Assembly (NCBI GenBank): GCA_937924505.1
Contig: CALDSR010000037.1
Span: forward strand, 1 to 29,480
From: an uncultured Granulosicoccus sp.
Lineage (GTDB): Bacteria > Pseudomonadota > Gammaproteobacteria > Granulosicoccales > Granulosicoccaceae
Length of the DNA: 29,480 bases
Reading direction: 5' to 3'
Within the stretch, counting starts at the first letter, position 1; every line of letters starts with the position of its first letter. The notes under the pieces are model-generated. The model ran no database searches. It was not told the DNA's origin and saw only the letters and a program-made list of their open reading frames with translations. Made by a program: the position numbers and the translations under genes. This document shows positions 1-9,951 of the stretch, one piece after another.

Positions 1-568
1 CAAACAGTTGTACGATGGTGGCTAGCGTGGTGTAAGCAGTTCCCGATGAATTCGGATTAGCCATCTGTACGTGACCTTTGTACTCAGGCTTTAACAAATC
101 TTCCCAGCAGGCTGGTACCGGTAGATTATTTGCTTTGAGTACGTCCTCATTGTACCCATACCCCAGTGCGCCCGAATAAATGCCGATAGTTGCGTTGCCA
201 CCAGATTCCGCCTGTCGAATCGACCACTCATGCTGCTCACCGCGCATCGGCGACATGTAGGGTTCGGTAAGCCCCTCTTCTGCAGCTTGAAGATGCGGAT
301 CACCTGTACCACCCCACCAGATATCACCTTTTGGGTTGTCAGCTTCGGCTTTTAACTGAGCGAATGTCTCACCGGATGACTTTCGCGTCATATTGACTTT
401 TATACCCGTCGCTTCTTCAAAGCCTGTGGCCATAAGTTGGCACCAGTCTTCTTGCGCACTACAGTAGTAGGTAAGTTTTTCAGCCGCCTGTACTGAGTTA
501 GTACCCAGTGTGGCCATACCTATCGCTAGGATCCCATAAACAGTTCTCGGAACGTTTCTAATAACCAT
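1..568 (-). CDS. ABC transporter periplasmic binding protein, iron/AfuA-like (3' part outside window)
   Basis: This is the N-terminal ~190 residues of a secreted substrate-binding protein; the gene runs off the left edge. A signal peptide with a hydrophobic core and cleavage site near SVQA|AEK is followed by LTYYCSAQEDWCQLM, an ATGIKVNMTRKSSGET segment and a GDIWWGGTGDPH segment. These are typical of the SBP_bac_6/AfuA-FbpA group that delivers ferric iron, or sometimes phosphonates or other small anions, to an inner-membrane permease. The ligand cannot be fixed without the C-terminal half. Two in-frame ATGs exist, at 577 and 568. The AGGAG at 579-583 sits about 10 bases from the ATG at 568 but almost touches the one at 577, so 568 was chosen. 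It lies downstream of metH on the same strand, with a 170-base gap that suggests its own promoter. Its permease and ATPase genes would be expected to the left of the window. Confidence 0.85.
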   Translation of the reverse strand, partial: MVIRNVPRTVYGILAIGMATLGTNSVQAAEKLTYYCSAQEDWCQLMATGFEEATGIKVNMTRKSSGETFAQLKAEADNPKGDIWWGGTGDPHLQAAEEGLTEPYMSPMRGEQHEWSIRQAESGGNATIGIYSGALGYGYNEDVLKANNLPVPACWEDLLKPEYKGHVQMANPNSSGTAYTTLATIVQLF

Positions 569-643
569 CGCTTTCATTCTCCTGGTGTGGTCGCTCGGCA
601 GCTTATGCAAACACACGATCCAGTGAATGGATTAGCTGCCCGG

Positions 644-673
644 ATTGGTCTTCATTTTTTATTCTTTACCAAT
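644..673. promoter_or_regulatory. A+T-rich inverted repeat upstream of the binding-protein gene
   Basis: ATTGGT at 644-649 and ACCAAT at 668-673 form a perfect 6-bp inverted repeat around an 18-base A+T-rich spacer, about 75 bases upstream of the binding-protein start. It could be an operator or part of a promoter for that gene, or a weak metH transcript end. No canonical sigma-70 pair is clear here. The call rests on the dyad alone. Confidence 0.25.
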
Positions 674-741
674 AGTGCCAGATCGTACACCCGACGGCCA
701 GAAATTTTAAGAGGAATCGGTTAGGCCTGTTTTTCGACGCG

Positions 742-3700
742 CTAGTAAGCCAATGAATTGGCCAACCAACGCTCCGTCAGTTCTGTTGACTCCTCCATCC
801 GTTCTGCATAGTTCTCGACCTGATCGCGCTTGAGCTTACCGAGCCCAAAATATCGTGCATCCGGGTGGGAGAAATAAAATCCGCTGACAGATGATGCCGG
901 CAACATGGCAAGTGACTCGGTCAGTGTGATACCCAGATTTTCCGGTTGCAGCAGCTCCCAGATCACCTCTTTTTGCCGATGATCAGGGTTAGCCGGGTAA
1001 CCCGGAGCAGGGCGGATACCCTGATAACGCTCCTTGATCAGTTCATCGTTTTCGAGGCGTTCGTCATGAATGTATCCCCAGAGTTCGGTCCTGACTTTTT
1101 TGTGCAAGTACTCAGCGAATGCTTCCGCGAGACGATCAGCCAGGGCCTTGGCCATGATGTTTTTATAGATATCGTGCTCGCTGTCGTACCCCTCGATCAA
1201 CTCATCCAGTCCCAGACCTGCAGTAACCGCAAATGCTCCGATATAATCGGCAATGCCGGATTCTTTCGGCGCGATAAAGTCAGCCAATGTGAGGTTGGGA
1301 CGACCGTCGGGAAATACACGTTGTTGACGCAAACAAAAAACCTTGTTTAGCAGCTTTGTCCGAGTATCGTCTGTATATATTTCAATATCATCGTCATTTA
1401 CAGTATTAGCTGGGAATAAACCCACTACGCCTTGAGCTTTCAAATTACTGTTGTTGCAAAATTCTTCCAACATTGTCTGCGCATCGGCGAAAAGTTTTTT
1501 AGCCTCAGCGCCTACCGTCGCATCTTCCAAAATGCGAGGGTATTTTCCTCGAAGCTGCCATGTATGGAAAAAAGGAGTCCAGTCAATAAAGGGCACCAGA
1601 TCTTCGATAACAAGATCTTTAATGACCTTGACACCCGTCATGGCAGGTTTAGCTGCGTCGTAACTGCTCCATTCAAATTTCAATTTATTCCGCCGCGCTA
1701 CCTCAATATCAAGAAGGTCGACCGCTTGCGAACGATTTTCATACCGCTGTCGGTATCGGTCATAATCTTGTTCCAGTTCGGCGTTAAAAGCTATCTTCTG
1801 ATCGTCGTTTAACAGATGACTGGCTACCTGAACACATCGCGAGGCATCGGCAACATGAACGACGGGCTCCTCGTATTCACCAGAGATCTTGACCGCTGTA
1901 TGCATGCGCGAGGTAGTAGCACCGCCGATTAGCAGCGGTATTGTGAATCCTGTGCGTTTCATTTCAGCGGCGACATGTGTCATTTCTTCAAGAGACGGTG
2001 TGATCAGTCCGGATAAACCAATCATATCGACATTGTGCTTCTTGGCCTCTTCCAGAATAGTCGTGGAAGAAACCATGACGCCCAGATCAATAACCTCATA
2101 ACCATTACATTGAAGTACAACGCCAACGATATTCTTACCAATATCGTGTACATCACCCTTGACTGTCGCCATCAGTATCTTGCCGGCGCTGCTTGATTCC
2201 TCACTTTTCTCAGCGTCCATATAAGGTAATAACCATGCGACCGCCTTTTTCATAACGCGGGCAGATTTGACAACCTGTGGCAGAAACATTTTGCCAGCGC
2301 CGAATAGATCGCCAACTCTATTCATGCCATCCATCAACGGACCCTCAATAACATCCAACGGCCGCTGTGCATTCAGACGTGCTTCTTCTACGTCCTCGTC
2401 GATAAATTCATCAATGCCCTTGACGAGTGAGTGCGCAAGACGCTCGTTCACGGGCGCATCACGCCACTCATTATTTTGTGCCTCTACGATCTTGCCGTCA
2501 CCGCGAAATTGCTCGGCAATCTCCAGCAATCGATCAGTGGCATCGTTCCGGCGGTTAAGAATTACATCTTCCACAGCCTCACGCAGTGCTGACGGAATTT
2601 CATCAACGATGGCCAGTTGGCCTGCGTTGACAATGCCCATATCCATGCCAGCCTGAATCGAGTGATATAAAAAGACCGCGTGAATCGCTTCGCGCACGGC
2701 ATTGTTGCCTCGGAACGAGAACGACACGTTGGACACTCCACCGCTGACCATGGCACCGGGGAGGCTTTCTTTTATCTGACGCGTTGCTTCGATAAAAGCA
2801 ATTCCGTACTCATTGTGTTCTTCGATACCCGTGGCTACTGCGAAAATATTGGGGTCGAAAATAATATCTTCGGGTGGAAAATCCAGGGTGTCTACCAGCA
2901 ATTTATAAGCGCGCTGGCAGATAGAGACCTTTCGTTCAATGGTGTCGGCCTGACCGTCTTCGTCAAAAGCCATGATAATTACGGCAGCACCATGGCGCTG
3001 CGCCAGGCGGGCTTGCTCCAGAAACTGAGCTTCGCCTTCCTTCATGCTAATGGAATTGATGACACATTTTCCCTGAAGACATTTCAAACCCGCTTCAATC
3101 ACTGACCATTTGGATGAATCAATCATGACCGGCACACGACATATATCGGGTTCGGTGGCCACCATGCGCAAGAACTGCTGCATGACACTTGCCGAGTCAA
3201 GCAGGCCTTCGTCCATATTTACATCGATAATCTGCGCACCGTTCTCGACTTGCTGTCGAGCTACGTTGAGCCCCGAGTCGTAATCGCCCTCCTTGATCAA
3301 TCGAAGGAATACCGCAGACCCGGTTACGTTCGTGCGTTCACCAACATTAACGAACAAAGATTCGGAATTGATGTTGAATGCTTCCAGACCAGACAGTCGA
3401 CACTCGTTAGCGATGACCGGTATTTCTCTGGGTTTGATATTTTTCAATGCGTCGGCGAAGGCTTGAATATGCACTGGGCCAGTGCCACAACATCCGCCGA
3501 CAATATTCAGATTGCCAGCTTCAGCCCAGGCGCCAATTTCAGCAAGCATTTGTTCTGGAGTTTCATCGTAGCCACCAAAAGCATTCGGTAAGCCGGCATT
3601 TGGATGGGCACTGACGAAGGTATCTGCAATGGCCGATATCTCTTCAATATGTGGGCGCAGTTGTTCTGGTCCCAACGCACAGTTAAAACCAATGGATACC

Positions 3701-4449
3701 GGCTTGGCATGACGGACGGAATTCCAGAATGCTTCAACAGTTTGCCCCGACAAGGTGCGCCCTGATGCGTCAGTGATGGTGCCAGATATCATGATGGGTA
3801 ATGTCACCCCACGATCGTCGAACACCCGTTTAACTGCGAAAATTGCTGCTTTCGCATTCAAGGTATCGAACACGGTTTCAATCAGAATGATGTCTACACC
3901 ACCTTCGATCAAAGCATCGCAAGCCTCATAGTAAGTTGCATCAAGATCGTCGAAACTGATATTGCGAAAACCAGGATCATTCACATCAGGTGATATGGAA
4001 GCCGTCCGGTTGGTCGGTCCGAGCACACCGGCAACAAATCTCGGTTGCTCCGAGTCTTGCGCCATTAGCTCATCGACGCACAGGCGAGCCAGCCTTGCAC
4101 TCTCGCGATTCAGTTCAGGCACCAGAGACTCCATCCCGTAGTCAGCCATTGATATCGAATTCGCATTAAACGTATTAGTTTCGATAATGTGAGCGCCTGC
4201 GTGCAAATAGTCAGCATGAATCTGCTTGATTACATCAGGTTGAGTTAGTGTCAGTAGGTCGTTGTTACCTTTCAGGTCAGACGGCCAGTCCGTAAATCGA
4301 TCACCTCGATAGTCGGCCTCACCTAGCTTGTGTTGCTGGATCATGGTCCCCATGGCGCCGTCGAGGATAAGGATTCGCTCTGCAAGGGCTTTTCGTAGAC
4401 GCATTTCGGCGTCGGAAGAGTTCTCCGGAATGAGTCTTGCCTGAATCAT
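742..4449 (-). CDS. metH: Methionine synthase, cobalamin-dependent
   Basis: Cytoplasmic enzyme that moves a methyl group from 5-methyltetrahydrofolate through methylcobalamin to homocysteine, the last step of methionine synthesis. All five modules are present. The homocysteine domain (about residues 18-340) has zinc-ligand cysteines in GFNCALG and GGCCGTGP. The pterin domain (about 370-640) has [11 protein letters not shown]. The cap domain is at about 660-745. The B12 domain has DVHDIGKN, with the cobalt-ligand His at 768. The C-terminal AdoMet reactivation domain has [12 protein letters not shown] and ARYFGLGK. At 1235 residues it is close to the E. coli length (1227). The chosen ATG is preceded by a weak GGA; a second in-frame ATG at residue 17 would also leave a complete enzyme. 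The gene appears monocistronic, with a 400-base leader region upstream and no recognisable cobalamin riboswitch. Confidence 0.98.
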   Translation of the reverse strand: MIQARLIPENSSDAEMRLRKALAERILILDGAMGTMIQQHKLGEADYRGDRFTDWPSDLKGNNDLLTLTQPDVIKQIHADYLHAGAHIIETNTFNANSISMADYGMESLVPELNRESARLARLCVDELMAQDSEQPRFVAGVLGPTNRTASISPDVNDPGFRNISFDDLDATYYEACDALIEGGVDIILIETVFDTLNAKAAIFAVKRVFDDRGVTLPIMISGTITDASGRTLSGQTVEAFWNSVRHAKPVSIGFNCALGPEQLRPHIEEISAIADTFVSAHPNAGLPNAFGGYDETPEQMLAEIGAWAEAGNLNIVGGCCGTGPVHIQAFADALKNIKPREIPVIANECRLSGLEAFNINSESLFVNVGERTNVTGSAVFLRLIKEGDYDSGLNVARQQVENGAQIIDVNMDEGLLDSASVMQQFLRMVATEPDICRVPVMIDSSKWSVIEAGLKCLQGKCVINSISMKEGEAQFLEQARLAQRHGAAVIIMAFDEDGQADTIERKVSICQRAYKLLVDTLDFPPEDIIFDPNIFAVATGIEEHNEYGIAFIEATRQIKESLPGAMVSGGVSNVSFSFRGNNAVREAIHAVFLYHSIQAGMDMGIVNAGQLAIVDEIPSALREAVEDVILNRRNDATDRLLEIAEQFRGDGKIVEAQNNEWRDAPVNERLAHSLVKGIDEFIDEDVEEARLNAQRPLDVIEGPLMDGMNRVGDLFGAGKMFLPQVVKSARVMKKAVAWLLPYMDAEKSEESSSAGKILMATVKGDVHDIGKNIVGVVLQCNGYEVIDLGVMVSSTTILEEAKKHNVDMIGLSGLITPSLEEMTHVAAEMKRTGFTIPLLIGGATTSRMHTAVKISGEYEEPVVHVADASRCVQVASHLLNDDQKIAFNAELEQDYDRYRQRYENRSQAVDLLDIEVARRNKLKFEWSSYDAAKPAMTGVKVIKDLVIEDLVPFIDWTPFFHTWQLRGKYPRILEDATVGAEAKKLFADAQTMLEEFCNNSNLKAQGVVGLFPANTVNDDDIEIYTDDTRTKLLNKVFCLRQQRVFPDGRPNLTLADFIAPKESGIADYIGAFAVTAGLGLDELIEGYDSEHDIYKNIMAKALADRLAEAFAEYLHKKVRTELWGYIHDERLENDELIKERYQGIRPAPGYPANPDHRQKEVIWELLQPENLGITLTESLAMLPASSVSGFYFSHPDARYFGLGKLKRDQVENYAERMEESTELTERWLANSLAY

Positions 4450-4849
4450 GTATTATAATTCCACTTCGATGGGTGTTGATTATCGTTAATTAGCGTTGTG
4501 AGCAAAGGGCATTCGCCGCGCACGAGTATAATTTAAAACGATGCACATATAAACATATCTTTATGTATTAGATCAATAATCAAACCTACTAGTCAGCGAA
4601 TATCAGCGTCAGAATTGGATTTCTACGCCGGCGATGAAGGGATTTGTGACCGGGATCGGATGGGACGAGCGCGCCGCTGGTCGAGAGATCTGCCCTTGTA
4701 AACGGCCAGGCCAAGCTGGTAAACGGCCAAGCGGGGTGAAAATTCTCGTTTCACACCTGAATAAAACGGGTTCTGTTTTCGCGTTGTGGTAGGCGTGTCA
4801 ATTGGCTATATCGCCGCTACCGAGCTTGTATCTGCGCTGTCAGATATGA
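4450..4849. other. Non-coding region between the Lrp-type regulator and metH
   Basis: Four hundred bases without a credible gene. Read toward metH (minus strand), a good -10 hexamer TATACT lies at 4530-4525, about 75 bases before the metH ATG, with only a weak -35 (TTTATA) 17 bases further up. A 6-bp perfect stem, TATCTG (4829-4834) with CAGATA (4841-4846), lies just past the regulator's stop codon but lacks a T-run, so it is at best a weak terminator. GTGAAA (4736-4741) and TTTCAC (4749-4754) form another 6-bp inverted repeat. The part around 4697-4739 is described separately as a possible IS end. I saw no cobalamin or SAH riboswitch core. Confidence 0.5.
4697..4739. mobile_element. Possible degraded IS21-family end (two 21-bp tandem repeats)
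   Basis: The 11-mer GTAAACGGCCA occurs at 4698-4708 and again at 4719-4729, exactly 21 bases (two helical turns) apart. The flanks are also similar: CTTGTAAACGGCCAGG and CTGGTAAACGGCCAAG. IS21-family elements carry repeated transposase-binding sites in tandem near ends that begin with TG, and the first copy starts TGTAAACGG. No istA or istB gene and no second end are visible, so this would be a remnant. It could equally be a tandem operator for a regulator of metH. The family assignment is from memory of the general architecture, not from an alignment. Confidence 0.3.
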
Positions 4850-5335
4850 TCAGCTCCGACCAGACACGCTGCCTCCCTCCTTTACGGACTCCATAGTTAC
4901 ATAGGTCGATGAACTTGCTACATGCGGCAGACTTGTGATGCGTTCTCCAAGAACCCGCCGGTAGTCAGCAATGTTCTTTGTTCGTACTTTGAGTAAATAG
5001 TCAAATGGTCCGGCAATCATATGACATTGCTCAATTTCTGCGACATCCTGAACGGCCTTGTTAAATGCCTGTAACGCCGCTTCCTTAGTATCCTGTAGCT
5101 TCACTTCAACGAAGGCCACATGATTCATATCCAGTTTTACGGGATTCAGAATCGCTTTGAAGCCGAGAATAAACTCGTCACTGATCAAGCGCTTCAATCT
5201 GACACCGCACGGTGTCTTTGACATGCCAAGCTTCTTGGCAAGATCCGTAATCGCTATACGTCCATCGTTCGCCAATATGTCGAGAATCTTTTGATCAAAT
5301 TGGTCCAATTGGCTATTTTTAGTATTTTTCGCCAT
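4850..5335 (-). CDS. putR: Lrp/AsnC-family transcriptional regulator, probable PutR
   Basis: A 161-residue Lrp/AsnC regulator. The N-terminal winged helix-turn-helix (about residues 10-70) starts LDQFDQKILDIL and contains ITDLAKKLGMSKTPCGVRLK. The C-terminal RAM/AsnC effector domain (about 78-150) has VAFVEVKL and AGPFDYLLKVRTKN. It is divergent from putA across 117 bases. In Rhodobacter and Agrobacterium an Lrp-type PutR in this position activates putA in response to proline, which is needed because those PutA proteins cannot bind DNA themselves. The putA here also lacks the DNA-binding domain, so the same role is inferred. The ATG at 5335 has GGAG 8 bases upstream. The symbol rests on context; the family assignment is firm. 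Confidence 0.9.
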   Translation of the reverse strand: MAKNTKNSQLDQFDQKILDILANDGRIAITDLAKKLGMSKTPCGVRLKRLISDEFILGFKAILNPVKLDMNHVAFVEVKLQDTKEAALQAFNKAVQDVAEIEQCHMIAGPFDYLLKVRTKNIADYRRVLGERITSLPHVASSSTYVTMESVKEGGSVSGRS

Positions 5336-5452
5336 ACATAAACTCCGAAACCGGCATTAATTCAACGCACATGACCACTTATATATCATTTAAAGGGATA
5401 ACGCCTTCTCTAATATCGATAAACTGAGATAACCTCCCATGGAGTCACGCTC
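5336..5452. promoter_or_regulatory. Divergent putR-putA promoter region
   Basis: This 117-base A+T-rich spacer must hold both promoters. Toward putA a good -10, TAATAT, lies at 5411-5416, but nothing like TTGACA is found 16-18 bases upstream. That pattern is usual for a promoter that depends on an activator and fits activation by the divergent Lrp protein. Toward the regulator, A+T-rich TATATAAG (5386-5379, minus) is a possible -10. GGAG at 5441-5444 is the putA ribosome binding site. Confidence 0.5.
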
Positions 5453-8400
5453 TTGAGTCATCTAAACGCAATCAGATCCCGCATCAGAAACCTCCACCGG
5501 GAAGAGGAGTTCACCGTTCTTTCGGAACTGGCTGAACAGTATGGGCCTGACAACGTCATTCGCAATACTGCCTCTGCAGATGCAGCTGAGTTGATTCGGC
5601 AAATCAGCAAGGCCGGCAACCCTGGCTTGATGGAGGTATTCCTGGCGGAATACGGACTGTCGAGCGATGAAGGGGTCGCACTCATGTGCCTTGCGGAAGC
5701 TTTGCTCCGGGTCCCTGATGAACAGACAATTGATGAACTGATTGAAGACAAGATCGCACCATCTTCCTGGGGGGAGCATCTCGGCAATTCCAGCTCTTCG
5801 CTGGTAAACGCGTCGACATGGGCGCTCATGCTAACCGGTAAGGTTTTGCAGGATTCGGAATCGGGCGGGCTGGCACAAACTCTACATAGTGCGGTTCGCC
5901 GCCTCGGTGAGCCTGTTATCAGAGCGGCGGTTAAACGTGCGATGAAGGAAATGGGTCATCAGTTTGTGTTGGGCGAGACTATTTCCAATGCAGTGGAACG
6001 AGGCAATGCGCAGGAAGAGCTCGGGTTTACTTACTCCTACGATATGCTCGGAGAGGCTGCCATGACGGCTAGCGACGCAACTGCTTTCTTTGACGCCTAT
6101 CAAGACACCATTGAACATCTTTCCCGTCGAACAAATAATGACAACACGCGCGACAACCCGGGTATTTCCATCAAATTGTCCGCACTGCATCCTCGCTATG
6201 AAGTCAGTCATCGTGAACGAGTTTTACAGGAGTTGGTACCCAAGGTAAAACAGCTTGCCTTGAGCGCGAAAAACGCTCACATGGGGCTCAACATCGATGC
6301 CGAGGAGGCCGATCGGCTTGATCTGTCACTTGATGTGATCGAACAGGTTGTCCGGGACCCGGAATTTGCCGGATGGGATGGATTCGGTGTGGTAGTTCAA
6401 GCCTATGGCAAACGTGCTGCCGCAGTAATTGACTGGTTGTTTGAACTCGCCACAGAGCTTGATCGAAGCTTTATGGTTCGACTCGTCAAGGGAGCTTATT
6501 GGGATTCGGAAATCAAACAGGCTCAGATTGATGGTGTCAGTGATTTCCCTGTGTACGCTTACAAAGCAGCTACCGACGTTTCCTATATTTGCTGTGCTCG
6601 CAAACTACTGGACTATTCAAACCGACTGTATCCGCAGTTTGCAACTCACAATGCGCATACGGTCAGTGCCATACTATCTATGGCCGGAAACAATCGTAGC
6701 TTTGAATTTCAACGCCTTCACGGCATGGGAGAGTTACTGCACAAACTGGTGATGCAGCAACACGGTACAAACTGCCGAATTTACGCACCAGTCGGAACCC
6801 ATCGTGATCTACTCGCCTATCTGGTGCGCAGGTTACTTGAGAACGGTGCAAACTCATCATTTATCAACCAGGTCGTCGACGAGAAAGTCGCGCCTGAACT
6901 GATTGCACAAGATCCGTTTCTGATCCTGACTACCGCTCAGGCCGAAGTCAACACAAACGTCGTCAAGCCGGCTGACTTGTACCAGCCACAACGGCCTAAT
7001 TCGCGCGGCTGGGATATGCGCAATTATGATGACCTTGATGCTTTTCATGCGGCTCGATCTCTTTTCATGACGTATCAATGGGAAGCAGGATCCATGATTG
7101 ACGGAACAACCGTTTCACAGACACCTGAACCAGTGTTCTCTCCAAACAGTCCCGAGGAACAAGTCGGATCAGTGTCGCGAGCAACCTTGGCCGAAGTTGA
7201 ACTGGCATTGGAAGCGGCAGAATCCTGGTCGCGTGCCAAGGCTGAAGAGCGACGGCTTGTTTTGCACCGAGGTGCAGATCTGTATGAAAAAAATTCAGGT
7301 GAAATCTTTGCGGCGCTGTGTCGAGAGGCTGGCAAAACCGCACTCGATGCCATCGCGGAAATCAGGGAGGCGGTTGACTTTCTTCGATACTATGCTGAGG
7401 AAGCTGTCCGTTTGGAAGAATTACCCGAACGAGGCATCATTAGTTGCATCTCACCCTGGAACTTTCCTCTGGCGATCTTTACTGGACAGATTTCAGCGGC
7501 CTTGGCCGCTGGCAATGGCGTTATCGCGAAACCTGCCGAACCAACGCCGATCATCGCGTCCATCGGTATCAGACTCCTTCATGAGGCCGGCGTGCCGCAT
7601 GCTGTTCTTCAACTCCTTCCGGGTCAAGGATCCGTCGTCGGTGCGAAGATAACCACTGATCCACGCATCAACGGAATTTGTTTTACCGGCTCAACGGCTG
7701 TCGCACAGTTGATCTATCGCAGCGCATCTTCGACACTGGAACCAGATTCGACGTTCATAGCGGAAACCGGCGGACTCAACGCGATGATTGTCGATTCCAG
7801 TGCTCTGCCAGAGCAGGCCGTCAGAGACATTGTCGATTCTGCCTTCCGCTCATGCGGGCAGCGATGTTCTGCCTTACGTATGTTGTATCTGCAAAAAGAT
7901 ATTGCCGACGATTTCCTGACGATGCTGTATGGCGCGATGGATGAACTGGAAGTTTCTGATTCGACACTTATGTCATCTGACGTCGGTCCGGTGATCACCG
8001 GCACGGCTCGGCAAGCCATATTGGATCATATCGCCGTCGCCCGACGTGCCAAAAAACTGCTCAAGCAGCTCGATGCTCCGACAACTGGTTTCTTTATCGG
8101 TCCCGCAGTTATCGCAGTCGACGGTATCCAGTCACTGGAGAAAGAAATATTTGGACCAGTACTACACATCACCACGTTTGATGCCATGGACATTGACAAG
8201 ATAATAGAAGATATCAATGCCAGCGGATATGGACTGACGTTTGGATTGCACACGCGAATTGACGATCGAGTGCAACACATAACCAGCAATTTGAAAGTAG
8301 GCAACATCTACGTCAACCGAAATCAGATTGGAGCCGTGGTCGGTTCTCAACCATTTGGCGGCGAAGGACTATCAGGCACCGGGCCGAAGGCAGGTGGACC

Positions 8401-8941
8401 ACACTATGTCAAACGCTTCAAGCGACTCCCACGGCCAGAACACGACATAGTTACCGGCGATGAGGTGGATATTCGCACGGTGCAATATGCGCTGGACAAC
8501 GCGGTCACCAATTCGCATTCCGCTCTCGAATCGGTTGACATGCCAGGCCCAACAGGTGAGTCCAATCGATGGTCTGTATTCGCGAGAGGTACTATTTTAT
8601 GTCTCGGCCCTTCAAGCGAAGACGCCATGCGACAGATGGCTATGGCTGCTGAATCAGGATGTAATTCGATTGGCATTGCGCCCGGCCTGTCCGGTACGAA
8701 CACTTTTTCGGGCTATCTTGATCGAGCAGCGCTATCGGCGCTTCGTGGCTTTGAGGCAGTAGCATTATGGTCAAGTCTCGATGATCTCAAGTCAGCACGA
8801 ACCGCACTTGCGTTGAGAGATGGTGCGCTGATACCACTGATCGCAAGTGACGACATGCGTGACTCGTGTGTTCTTGAGCGACATCTTTGTATTGATACAA
8901 CAGCCGCTGGAGGAAACGCCTCATTGCTGGCGGCTCAGTAA
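5453..8941 (+). CDS. putA: Bifunctional proline dehydrogenase / P5C dehydrogenase (type B PutA)
   Basis: Oxidises proline to glutamate in two channelled steps, with FAD then NAD+, at the inner face of the membrane, feeding electrons to quinone. The proline dehydrogenase barrel (about residues 130-470) has MVRLVKGAYWDSEIK, FATHNAHT and RIYAPVGTHRDLLAYL-VRRLLENG. The aldehyde dehydrogenase domain (about 570-1000) has SPWNFPLAIFTGQ, general-base Glu771 in AETGGLN and catalytic Cys805 in GQRCSALR. The C-terminal part ends with the CIDTTAAGGNASLL motif that closes the substrate tunnel in long PutAs. At 1162 residues it lacks the ribbon-helix-helix of E. coli PutA (1320), so it cannot repress itself. 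The start is TTG, supported by GGAG 8 bases upstream; no in-frame ATG fits. It has no partner gene downstream on the same transcript, as the next gene has its own promoter. Confidence 0.97.
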   Translation: MSHLNAIRSRIRNLHREEEFTVLSELAEQYGPDNVIRNTASADAAELIRQISKAGNPGLMEVFLAEYGLSSDEGVALMCLAEALLRVPDEQTIDELIEDKIAPSSWGEHLGNSSSSLVNASTWALMLTGKVLQDSESGGLAQTLHSAVRRLGEPVIRAAVKRAMKEMGHQFVLGETISNAVERGNAQEELGFTYSYDMLGEAAMTASDATAFFDAYQDTIEHLSRRTNNDNTRDNPGISIKLSALHPRYEVSHRERVLQELVPKVKQLALSAKNAHMGLNIDAEEADRLDLSLDVIEQVVRDPEFAGWDGFGVVVQAYGKRAAAVIDWLFELATELDRSFMVRLVKGAYWDSEIKQAQIDGVSDFPVYAYKAATDVSYICCARKLLDYSNRLYPQFATHNAHTVSAILSMAGNNRSFEFQRLHGMGELLHKLVMQQHGTNCRIYAPVGTHRDLLAYLVRRLLENGANSSFINQVVDEKVAPELIAQDPFLILTTAQAEVNTNVVKPADLYQPQRPNSRGWDMRNYDDLDAFHAARSLFMTYQWEAGSMIDGTTVSQTPEPVFSPNSPEEQVGSVSRATLAEVELALEAAESWSRAKAEERRLVLHRGADLYEKNSGEIFAALCREAGKTALDAIAEIREAVDFLRYYAEEAVRLEELPERGIISCISPWNFPLAIFTGQISAALAAGNGVIAKPAEPTPIIASIGIRLLHEAGVPHAVLQLLPGQGSVVGAKITTDPRINGICFTGSTAVAQLIYRSASSTLEPDSTFIAETGGLNAMIVDSSALPEQAVRDIVDSAFRSCGQRCSALRMLYLQKDIADDFLTMLYGAMDELEVSDSTLMSSDVGPVITGTARQAILDHIAVARRAKKLLKQLDAPTTGFFIGPAVIAVDGIQSLEKEIFGPVLHITTFDAMDIDKIIEDINASGYGLTFGLHTRIDDRVQHITSNLKVGNIYVNRNQIGAVVGSQPFGGEGLSGTGPKAGGPHYVKRFKRLPRPEHDIVTGDEVDIRTVQYALDNAVTNSHSALESVDMPGPTGESNRWSVFARGTILCLGPSSEDAMRQMAMAAESGCNSIGIAPGLSGTNTFSGYLDRAALSALRGFEAVALWSSLDDLKSARTALALRDGALIPLIASDDMRDSCVLERHLCIDTTAAGGNASLLAAQ

Positions 8942-9041
8942 ATCGGGAATGCGATAGTCGTCTACTGGGTTACGCAAGGACATCGCGCACGTGGGGTTCC
9001 ATCAATCTGCGTCAGGCCGCCACGAATAAACGAGACAAGGG

Positions 9042-9069
9042 TTGACTCCAGATCAATGTAAATCATAAT
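9042..9069 (+). promoter_or_regulatory. Sigma-70 promoter for the short-chain dehydrogenase gene
   Basis: TTGACT (9042-9047) and CATAAT (9064-9069) are separated by 16 bases, each one mismatch from consensus. Transcription would start near 9076, leaving a short leader before the ATG at 9099. This is the best canonical promoter I could find in the window and shows that the dehydrogenase is not simply read through from putA. Confidence 0.6.
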
Positions 9070-9098
9070 GAGGACAGACATATCGGGTTAAAAAACGC

Positions 9099-9860
9099 AT
9101 GAAAATAGAAGGTCAAGTCGCTGTAGTCACTGGCGCTGCAAGTGGGCTGGGTGCTGCCACAGCTCGCCATTTGTCAGCCCTGGGCGCCCAAGTCGGGATT
9201 CTCGACTTTGATGGTGAGCGTGCCGAGAAAGTCGCCGATGACATTGCTGGCCATGCGGTACAGCTTGACGTGAGTGACGAAGCTGCTGTTGAACGCGCCC
9301 TGAGTGAAATTGAAACGAGATTTGGAACACCACGTTTGGCAGTCAATTGCGCCGGCATTGCACTAGGGGCAAGAATTGTCGGCCGGGACGGTAAAACCTC
9401 GTTTGACACGTTTCAACGGACGCTGTCGGTGAACTTGTTTGGCACCTACAACGTGATGACTCATGCCGCTCGACTTATGATGGACATGCCGCTACTGGAG
9501 AGCGGCGAACGCGGCGTGATCATCAACACATCATCGATCGCCTGGCAAGATGGGCAGCTGGGCCAAGCAGCTTACGCGGCATCCAAAGGTGCAATCGCGT
9601 CCATGTGTTTACCTGCGGCACGTGAATTTGCGCAATCGGGTATTCGGGTGATGGCCATAGCTCCTGGCTTATTCAACACGCCGATGATGGCGGGATTACC
9701 TGAAGAGGTCGTGGCGGGGATAACCGCAAATATACCCTTTCCCACGCGCTTGGGAGACCCGGCTGAGTATGCCTTGATGGTTGAGCAAATATCAACTAAT
9801 CCTTTCTTGAACGGGACCACCATCCGATTGGACGGCGCAACACGTCTGCCACCACGCTGA
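9099..9860 (+). CDS. Short-chain dehydrogenase, HSD10-like 3-hydroxyacyl-CoA dehydrogenase
   Basis: A 253-residue cytoplasmic SDR that should oxidise a secondary alcohol with NAD+. The Rossmann glycine motif is TGAASGLGAATA (residues 11-22), with Asp in GILDFDGE favouring NAD+ over NADP+. The NAG-like motif is VNCAGIALG. The catalytic triad is Ser146, Tyr159 and Lys163 (AYAASKGAI). The stretch GQLGQAAYAASKGAIASMCLP and the end GTTIRLDGATRLPPR match the type 2 3-hydroxyacyl-CoA dehydrogenase (HSD17B10) subgroup, which works in fatty-acid or isoleucine breakdown. Length matches that group (about 255). It has its own promoter and sits alone between putA and xdhA, so the neighbours do not name the substrate. 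Family is firm; the acyl-CoA substrate is inferred. Confidence 0.92.
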   Translation: MKIEGQVAVVTGAASGLGAATARHLSALGAQVGILDFDGERAEKVADDIAGHAVQLDVSDEAAVERALSEIETRFGTPRLAVNCAGIALGARIVGRDGKTSFDTFQRTLSVNLFGTYNVMTHAARLMMDMPLLESGERGVIINTSSIAWQDGQLGQAAYAASKGAIASMCLPAAREFAQSGIRVMAIAPGLFNTPMMAGLPEEVVAGITANIPFPTRLGDPAEYALMVEQISTNPFLNGTTIRLDGATRLPPR

Positions 9861-9951
9861 TTGGCAGTGTGTAGAAAATGAACGTTATATAAGGCCTCCA
9901 TCATGACCATCCATGCTGCCCTTTTTAATAACTTTCAAGCCGGGAAATAAT

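Noticed and set aside
2267..2656. 129-codon frame on the plus strand inside metH
   Set aside because: It is the shadow of a strongly conserved minus-strand gene; its protein is low in complexity (Ser/Arg-rich) with no family features.
4450..4849. Possible cobalamin or SAH riboswitch upstream of metH
   Set aside because: I looked for the B12-box (GCCACTG-type) and a compact SAH pseudoknot on the minus strand and found neither.
5439..5456. Five-codon ATG frame (MESRS) whose stop overlaps the putA TTG start
   Set aside because: It has no ribosome site, and the GGAG inside it serves the TTG; a leader peptide role cannot be supported.
7098..7652. 184-codon frame on the plus strand inside putA
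   Set aside because: It overlaps the conserved aldehyde dehydrogenase domain in another frame, and its protein shows no motif or ribosome site.
9913..9951. Upstream ATG adding 13 residues to XdhA
   Set aside because: It has no ribosome site and the extra residues are not part of the ferredoxin domain; the ATG at 9952 has GGGA at proper distance.
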